Assembly (NCBI RefSeq): GCF_002127325.2
Contig: NC_035441.2
Span: 52,642,663 to 52,706,662 of the forward strand
Source of the DNA: Helianthus annuus
Taxonomy: Eukaryota > Streptophyta > Magnoliopsida > Asterales > Asteraceae
Reading direction: 5' to 3'
DNA: 64,000 nucleotides
In this document: positions 57,211 to 64,000 of the stretch, piece after piece
How the letters are laid out: each line of letters starts with the position of its first letter
Position numbering within the stretch: the stretch's first letter is position 1
Notes under the pieces: generated by a model
Database searches by the model: none
Told to the model about the DNA's origin: nothing
Seen by the model: only the letters and a program-made list of their open reading frames with translations
Position numbers and translations under genes: made by a program

Positions 57211-57267
57211 TTCATCAATAGCTTCTCTTAAGGCGTAAACATAGTTTACAAGAGAGTCTTCCGCCGT

Positions 57268-58911
57268 TAGATGTAGTATGTTTTAGGTATATATTTTAAG
57301 CCATTTTTACACTTTTTAGCCAAGTTTCAAATTTATAAACACGATATTCACTAACACTAAACACACATATGGGCAAGTGCACCCATTGTGGACGTAGTAT
57401 AGTGTTGGTAAGATACAGAGGTCCTCCAAGGACACAAGAGCTTTTAGTACCGGTTTATCCTCAACGCCTAATCAAATCAAAATGTTAGAAAAAGATTTTT
57501 AAACTGGAAAAATAAAACTAACTAAAATGCTGAAAAATAAAATAAAAAAAACAGATAGACAAGATGAATCAGTTGGATCCGACTCGTGTGTAATGTAACC
57601 TTTGATTATTTTCGCACTTGTTTGAGAGATTATCTTAGTTATTGTAGTAGGCCCCTCTTTTGAAGGTGACGTTACCCTCAAACAAGTAGTTTGAGTCAGC
57701 AAGGATACAATCCTAAAGGGTCGGATTATTGAAAGATAACTAATTAAGTTATTAATGCATCATGTGGTAGGCCCCTCTTTTGAAGGTGACGTTCCCCTCG
57801 GCTAAGTAGTCTGAGTCAGCAGGGATACAGTCCTAAGTAGCCGGGTTAAAGTTTTAGTAGTAGTTTAACTTATGAGGGGATCAAAGAGTTTGGACCCCAG
57901 CCATCCAATACCGTTGGGTATTGAAGGAGGTCCTACTAAATTTGACCCAGGTCCTTTACATGATCTATACACTGAACAATGGCAAGACTCTTACCAAACC
58001 GTTCCCTTAACTCCCGACCAGGTAGCCAACATACCTCCATATAGACCGTGGAGATATGAATGGTGAAAATCTTTTATTTTATATAAACAGTAAAATAATG
58101 CCAAGACACCACGGACAAAAGATAAGGAAGAATCACCTTCAACATAAGAAACTAGTAATTAAAGTCATTAATACAAAACCAATTAAAAAGTGCAAAAGAT
58201 TAAATATAAAAAGTATACACTAAACACTTGTCTTCACCAAGTGATGTAAGAGACTTAGGCAAACATGACCTTTGATTGTCAAGAACTCTTATGATCAATC
58301 TTGGATCCCGAGACGACTCACACACTCAAAGATGGACAATGGATGATGGTGGTGGATGATGGTGTTGTGATGGTGGTGGGTGAAGTGTGAGAGAGGTGGT
58401 GTGCCAAGGGATGAGTTGCAAGAGCTCCAAGCACTCCTATTTATAGGCTGAATAGAAGCTTGGGCACGGCCCCGTGTCCATCCGACTCTCTCTTCATTAA
58501 TTGCAATTCGCAATTTCATTAAATGCGTCTGCAATAGTTGACCACGCCCCCGTGTCCGCTGAGCTGAGCACGGCCCCGTGGTGGGCAATAGAAGCTTCTA
58601 CCACTTTGTCTTTTCTGCTGACACTTGGGCACGCCCCCGTGCTCACTGAGCACGGGGCGTGTTCAGGCTTCTGTCTTCTTGTTTTGCTTGGGAAGATGCT
58701 GTCGAGAGGTCGGGCAAGCCACGTTTTGTTCCTTTTCTTGTATTTATGTTAGATTTAGCTGCCTTTTTGCTTCTTTTGTTCATTTGAGCTCCTTTAATCC
58801 TGAAAATACAAAAGGAAGACAAAAGCACACTTTTTCCAAGACTAGTACTAAAAAAGGGTTAGTTTTATGCCACAATTGATGTAAATTATATGTTACATTT
58901 TGTGCACATCA
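57268..58911 (-). repeat. 5' LTR of the minus-strand element
   Basis: Full-length apart from about 12 bases missing at its inner end, where the primer site should be. Contains the intact equivalent of the Athila insertion site (57950-57962) and a minus TATA box near 58436-58448. Confidence 0.85.
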
Positions 58912-59053
58912 ATGAACATGTTCAGGGTGGGTCTTGGGATACCCACAATCCTGCATGTGACGATCTCCCACACGCCCCTCGATGGAACTTGACCCAAGGT
59001 TCTCGGATGACTGAGCTCGCTAACTGTCGTGAGTTCTTTTCTCTGTCCCTCCC
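58912..59053 (+). pseudogene. Continuation of the 'putative gypsy type transposon' ORF
   Basis: Reads EHVQGGSWDTHNPACDDLP and continues to FFSLSLP in the phase expected after SPEY at 40712. It is cut again at 59053 by the next LTR element. Confidence 0.75.
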
Positions 59054-60413
59054 TATAACAACCCTAAATTAAAAACCGACACCCTTGAAATATTTTTAAC
59101 ACCCTAATATATATTAAAATGTCCCAATATGTCTTAAAATATAACCCGTATGCGAAAACCGAGCCCACAATACGTTAAAACATTAAAAAATAAATAAAAA
59201 CAAAAATAATTGGGTCGTCGCGGGGCGCGACGCCCCTTGTCCTTAGTCGACGCGGGCCGCGACGAGGGTGGCCACCCGCCCTCCTCCGGAAGCCGCCACG
59301 TGGCAACACGTGGCGAGGCTAGAGTGGTGACGACGCAAAGCTAGGCCCTACACACCCTAGTCACGGGCCGCGAAGGCCCCTCCTGATTGCCGTCGCAGGG
59401 CGCAACGACAAGCCCGACCAGCCCTATAAAGTTGGAGCTTCGTAGTTCATTTTCGTCGCATAAAATTTTCGATCTCTCTCTCAATTTCTTAATAGTAGAA
59501 GCTATACTCGGATATAATACCCCCGAATTAACGAAGTTCTGCTCCGTTGTAAGTATCATAACCCTTGGATACGTATTAGATACTCTGCCTGATTGATCTA
59601 GGGTTCCTTAACGGCTGTCGTGTTTCTGCCCGAAGTAGTCATTGGAATGCCGTCTCGGGGAGGCTATTACTAATGCTAAAATGGGTTATTATACTAACAC
59701 GTGTGCATTTGTGTTAATTATAGATTATTCCTAGGAAATCCTTACTGAAAACCTAAGACAGCAATGTGAGTAATCTCCTTTTTGCAAATTGTTTTTACAA
59801 AACCTCACACGATTAATTATATACTAAACAGTTATTGAGTATTTGTAAGGATACAATTATCGTTGGTATGTTGGGGTTTTGTATTCAAAATTTTGTTACT
59901 GACTTGCGAGGAGTAACATGACCACAAGTCGGGTTGACAGTACCGTAGGTGTTAATTGATATGACTTGGAAACAAATGTAATTGCGAGACCGCCCTCAAT
60001 ACTGTACAACGGTTTTTATTTAAACTTGATTGAACTGGGATTCACTCACCAGTATTTCCCACTGACAAAATGTTTTTACACGCGTTTCAGGTAACAAAAT
60101 GTGAAAGCCAAATAGAAGCCAGCTGGACAGCACTGAAGGATTGGAAAAGTGGCAATAAAGTTACCTAAAAGAAATAGATGTTTTCATTAAATAAAAATAG
60201 GATTTATTCCTATAAAAATGTGTGTACTGAAAACTTGGGTTTTATCCCATGTGTTTAATATTATGAAAGTGTGGTATTTTACTCTGATAAAATATTTCCT
60301 AACTTCGGTCCTGATGCAAATTCCGCTGCCAAAATTAGACAATACCAGATACCACCGAAACTGGCCGCGGCCGCCCGTTCCCATGTTTGTACAAGGGGAC
60401 GGGGGTTGCGACA
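59054..60413 (+). repeat. 5' LTR of the decayed Ty3/gypsy element
   Basis: Starts TATAACAACCC (TG expected, so one base may have mutated) and ends GGGTTGCGACA. TATA box CCTATAAAG at 59423-59431. GC-rich inverted motifs (GTCGCGGGGCGCGACG, GACGCGGGCCGCGACG) at 59216-59400. Confidence 0.75.
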
Positions 60414-60418
60414 GAAGG

Positions 60419-60430
60419 TGGTATCAGAGC
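60419..60430 (+). other. Primer-binding site, initiator tRNA-Met type
   Basis: TGGTATCAGAGC, five bases after the LTR; the same site as in the gag-only element. Confidence 0.9.
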
Positions 60431-60556
60431 TAAGCCACTGATTCAGCCACAAAAATGTTCTGCTGACACCAAAATTTTTAGGAAATAAATTACGGGAATA
60501 CGTGCATAATTGTATTTTCTTGTTATGTGTTATTTGATTATTTGTTAGTTTACAGT

Positions 60557-61423
60557 ATGAGCGACCAAGGACCATCTGACGCGTATCGTCAATTGTCTGG
60601 TTCGCCTAGAAGCGAAGGTGCCTCTTCTCAGCCTACCCTCTCGGGGTACTCTGTTGATATGGAAGAAGGAATATTCGTATTTAAGGCTCAATCTGAAGAG
60701 CCATTTCCTCAGAAAAAGAGGGGATGGTTCAGTAGGGGAGCACACAAGCGTAGGAAGGGTATGAAAAAGTTACAAGAACAGAGAACACTAGCCGCAGCCA
60801 AAAGAGAAACCAATGCCTATGCCCAGGATATGCTTAATAGGGGTATAGCTAACATCCACATCTTAGCAACCACTGCAGCTGACCCTAACCTGGAACAAAT
60901 ATTAGCACCTCAACCACAACCACAACCACCAATTCCTGACCAACCAATGGAGATAGAAAACCCTGAAAATCAAGTAGAAATGCATGATTTCAATCCGGAG
61001 GAAATACCTAGGGTACCCGCACCAAATCCCTTAGACCCAAATTACGACCCATGGTGAGACGACAATAGGGACTATGTGCAACGTTACCCGATACACGAAG
61101 ACATGCCCATGCAGAACCTAGGAGCCTACCCTGGGTTGGACCCTCTAGATCCCTATTACGATAATGGTGTATTCATTAGGGAGATTCTAGAAAATCCTTA
61201 CCCTTACCAGGCCCCTACACCTCCGTACCAAGAACCCGCACCCCAGATTCCAAACCCAATCCTAGAACCTGCACCCCCAATGAGTGCAGAAAACGTACAA
61301 GAACTTAGGACATTTGGTGAGGAAATTTTAGAAAATAGTGAAAGGATGAGACAGGTGGGAGAGCGACTCGTCTGGAAGTACGACAAGCGCAATATGGATT
61401 TCTGGATGAATCCATATCCGTAG
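60557..61423 (+). pseudogene. Extra ORF upstream of gag, one stop codon
   Basis: ATG at 60557 (MSDQGPSDAYRQLSG) follows a possible acceptor TTTACAG. The frame is open for about 288 residues except for a TGA at 61055-61057. It has a basic cluster KKRGWFSRGAHKRRKGMKK, then Pro/Gln-rich sequence with DPNYDPW and DPLDPYYDN repeats. No family recognised. It may be an N-terminal Gag extension joined by splicing, or a separate protein. Confidence 0.55.
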
Positions 61424-61442
61424 AAGTGATGGTGGAGAAGGT

Positions 61443-61536
<94 letters not shown>

Positions 61537-61537
61537 T
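61443..61537. repeat. (TAA)n microsatellite
   Basis: About 95 bp of AAT/TAA repeats between the extra ORF and gag. The poly-Tyr frame on the minus strand is an artefact. Confidence 0.95.
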
Positions 61538-61733
61538 AATAAATATGTGTGTATGTGTATGAAAAAAAAACTACGGATGCCTATTACTAGTAGTGTAACT
61601 TTAAATTTCAGTCGGTATTGTAATTTTAATTTCAGTACTGATTTGTAATAGATGCATACTATATGAATAGAGTAAAGTCGCAATGATCGATGCTTTTGAC
61701 CAATGTGCGTGTCATGTGATTGGCTATATTAAA

Positions 61734-62161
61734 TGTTGGTGCATACATCTGTCGACTTCGTCTTGTATCGAGTCTTAGATTGAATTGTATAGATTAGTGC
61801 ACGTTTTACGAGAAAATAGGAGAGTGTATATGTGTTTTATGTTGATTTCGCTCCTGGAGGTTTTCCAGGTGATTTCGCCCGAAATCATATTGCTGATTTC
61901 GCTCCTGGTGTTTGTGTGTTGTTTGGGGCGAAATCAGGTGCCTATATATAGGTCACCTTTGAGCGAAATCATTAATAGTCGCCTTGTATTCCACGCCGAA
62001 GTGCTGCTGGTGTGAAGACTGAGTGTAATTGCTTTCAGATCAATACAATCAGTAGTTAAAGTGAAGAATCAGCTGTTTCTAGCTTTGTTTTTTATTTTCT
62101 GCACCTGAAACAGAGTAAAACTCCTCTAAACGACTCATTCGGGTCAGATCACGATCCTACA
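61734..62161. mobile_element. Solo LTR with target duplication
   Basis: 428 bp, starts TGTTGGTGCATAC and ends GATCCTACA, flanked by TTAAA on both sides (61729-61733, 62162-62166). TATA-like CCTATATATAGG at 61941-61952. Contains five GATTTCGC/GCGAAATC motifs in both orientations. The TG..CA ends, 5-bp duplication and absence of an interior indicate LTR-LTR recombination. Orientation is probably plus, from the TATA position. Family not identified. Confidence 0.8.
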
Positions 62162-62210
62162 TTAAATATTATTTTGTTATATTAATGAGTGGTAAATGTT
62201 TAAAATTCAG

Positions 62211-63488
62211 ATGGACAACGAAGTGAACCACGAAAACCAGAGTGATAACCACCCAAATAACGATAATCTGAATAATGAGAATCCGAACAACAATAACCAT
62301 GGAAACCAAGTGGATAATAGTGCCATCCAACACATAGTGGCACAATGAATCATAGATGCAATGCCATTTATTATCCAAAATATTAAGGAGGCCGATAATA
62401 AAAGTAAGCATAGCAGTAAGCGAACAACTGAACCTGAACACAGCGTGATCAATGGACCCGTACTTCAAGTGCCCATTCCCAAAAGAAGAAGAACCATGCC
62501 GTATGGTTGTTCTTATAAAGAATTCTGGTCCTGCAAACCAATCTCGGGCAATGAAGGACCCATTGCAGCTCTACGCTGGATAGAAAAGACTGAGGCTGTT
62601 TTAAAAATAAGCAAGTGTGCTGAAGAAGACAAGATAATGTTTGCTTCTAATTTGTTTAAGAACTCAGCCTTAGAATGGTGGAACACTATCCTCCAGTCAA
62701 GAAGAAGTGATAGGGTTTACAACATGGGATGGGAGGAATTTAAGAATATGGTAGAAATGAAATTCTGCCCTCCCAATGAAAAGGAACATATAGCAAATAA
62801 GTTTCTGAACCTTAGGATCACCGGGGTAGATAGTAAGGGTTATAGTACCACATTCTTTGAATATGCTAGAATAGTACCAACCCTTGCATCACCTGAACCG
62901 GTATTAATCTCCCGTTACATCTGGGGATTAATTGGAGAGACTGGACATGTAGTCAAGGCAGCTAGACCCCAAACTATAGAAGAAGCTGTAGAACTAGCAA
63001 ATACCTTGACAGATGAATTAATCCGTACTAGAGAAGAAGACCAAAGGAGAAACCTAGCTCAAAGGCTTACTCAAGAATTCAGTTCTTGGAATTCGAACCG
63101 TAGGAATATAGGTTCTACCTCTGCACCATACTACAAAGCCTGCAAAAAGAAGCATTCAGAAAGATGCTCCACTTACTGCAGTTTCTGCAAAGTACCAGGG
63201 CACAAGGAAGAAGACTGCAGAAGGAAACCTACTAATGGACTGTGCTTCAACTGTGGAGAAAAAGGTCACATCAAACCAAACTGTTCGAAATTGTCCCCAG
63301 CCGCTAACAACAAGAACACTAAAAATGCTAGAGCAGTTGTTCTAATTGCAGATGAAGCCAAAATGATTCCAGACGTCATAGCTGGTACGTTTTTAGTTAA
63401 TGATGTTTTTGCTAAAGTATCATTTGACTCTGGTATAAACCAAAGTTTTATTAATACTTCATTTTGCAAACTTCTCAATCAACTATAA
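62211..63488 (+). pseudogene. gag: Ty3/gypsy Gag and start of protease, broken
   Basis: ATG at 62211 (MDNEVNHENQSDN), then a TGA at 62346-62348 in the same frame, then open to a TAA at 63486-63488. Capsid region with LEWWNTILQSRRSD and FCPPNEKEHIANKF; knuckles CSFCKVPGHKEEDC and CFNCGEKGHIKPNC; protease start VSFDSGINQSFIN (catalytic Asp). Asn-rich N-terminus. Related in plan to the Gag at 16418-17563 but clearly a different family member. Confidence 0.85.
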
Positions 63489-64000
63489 ACTAAACTCTCA
63501 CAAGAATGTCTAGTCGAGAAAACGATTGGAGAAACGGTTAGGATTTCTGAAATCTTGCAGGGAGCACGAATAGAAATTTTAAATCAAAAGTTTATTGCAA
63601 ACCTTTACCCAATGAATCTGGCAGGATTTGATATTGTATTAGGAATGGATTGGTTAATACCCAATAAAGCCAGTATTTTATGTGATCAAAAGTCAATCCA
63701 AGCAAATTCACCAAGGGGGTGAAAAGATCACAATTAAGGGAGATAAACCATCTAGATCCACTAAATTCATCTCTGTGATGAAAACTGCAAGTTGTATAAG
63801 AAAAGGATCTATAGTGTATTTGATTTCTATAATCACTAACACTAAAGGAAAAGAACTAAAAGACATTCCAGTAGTGTCACAGTTTTCAGATGTATTCCCA
63901 GAAGAATTCACAGGGCTACCACCAGACAGAGAAGTCGAATTCAGAATTCACCTACTACCAGGAACAGCACCAATTGCCAAAGCACCTTACTGTGTGGTAC
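63489..64000 (+). pseudogene. pol: Pol fragment: end of protease and start of reverse transcriptase
   Basis: The gag frame continues after the TAA, with DIVLGMDWL (protease end) at about 63628-63657. A shift at the G-run 63715-63719 moves the frame, which then reads KITIKGDKPSRS and, at about 63907, the conserved entry to reverse transcriptase (GLPPDREVEFRIHLLPG). It is cut by the window end. Confidence 0.8.

Larger units (their letters stand above)
40718..58911 (-). mobile_element. Minus-strand, internally deleted relative of the gag-protease element
   Basis: Both LTRs align with 30658-32350 in reverse. The ends are TGATGCG on the left and CACATCA on the right. Flanks ATGTG (40713-40717) and ATGAA (58912-58916) are a decayed target duplication, and the interrupted ORF resumes in phase, which supports the insertion. 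The interior is only about 2 kb: a C-terminal ORF scrap and the 3' non-coding region. The primer site, gag and pol are gone. The left LTR is split by the Athila element. Confidence 0.85.
59054..64000 (+). mobile_element. Decayed Ty3/gypsy element, 5' part
   Basis: LTR, iMet-type primer site, an extra ORF, gag and the start of pol, running off the window. Every coding segment has at least one break. The target duplication would start with CTCCC (59049-59053), but the other end is outside. Contains a later solo LTR. Confidence 0.85.

Noticed and set aside
61204..61683. Poly-tyrosine protein on the minus strand
   Set aside because: Translation of the (TAA)n microsatellite.

Overview
This is eukaryotic, higher-plant nuclear DNA. 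Its one ordinary single-copy-type gene is a plant HKT sodium transporter. The rest is plant transposons with spliced introns, tRNA-primed LTR retrotransposons, a MULE transposase and tRNA-derived SINEs. From memory of similar element families I would guess Asteraceae, but the sequence alone does not prove that.

Layout. 1-6.3 kb: a fold-back repeat, three SINE-like pieces and the first two exons of an HKT gene on the minus strand; its last exon is not in the window. 5.9-28.8 kb: a MULE-type DNA transposon landscape. It holds a six-exon transposase-OTU protease fusion (+) with two stop codons, an ATHILA-ORF-like gene (+) behind a leader exon and long intron, an intact small GRF zinc-finger gene (-), and two more degenerate leader copies. 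Clusters of one imperfect palindrome (core GTATAG..CAATGAG..GTATA) punctuate these units. A young gag-only LTR element (11867-21477, minus, target duplication GAGGT) sits in the leader intron. 28.9-30.6 kb: a Ty1/copia scrap and a 51-bp minisatellite.

30.6-64 kb is a nest of LTR elements around one older transposon ORF (38838-40717, continued at 58912-59053). A gag-protease-only element (30658-38483, target duplication CGGTT) lies just upstream of that ORF. A minus-strand relative (40718-58911) interrupts it. That relative's LTR is in turn interrupted by a complete, apparently intact Athila-like element (41428-54448, target duplication TCCTT) with a 2085-aa gag-pol and a second 571-aa ORF. 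That second ORF has what look like its own TATA box and 5' leader intron. A decayed Ty3/gypsy element (59054 to the window end) interrupts the older ORF a second time and itself carries a solo LTR (61734-62161, target duplication TTAAA).

Most interesting structures: (1) a hairpin with an AGGA/GGGA/GGA loop, whose stem sequence changes while pairing is kept, beside AAGTGTGGGG polypurine tracts in the Athila-type elements; (2) a dense series of distinct hairpins in the transcribed part of the gag-only element's LTR; (3) the shared palindrome clusters of the MULE region; (4) family-specific short inverted motifs in the LTRs of five different element families.
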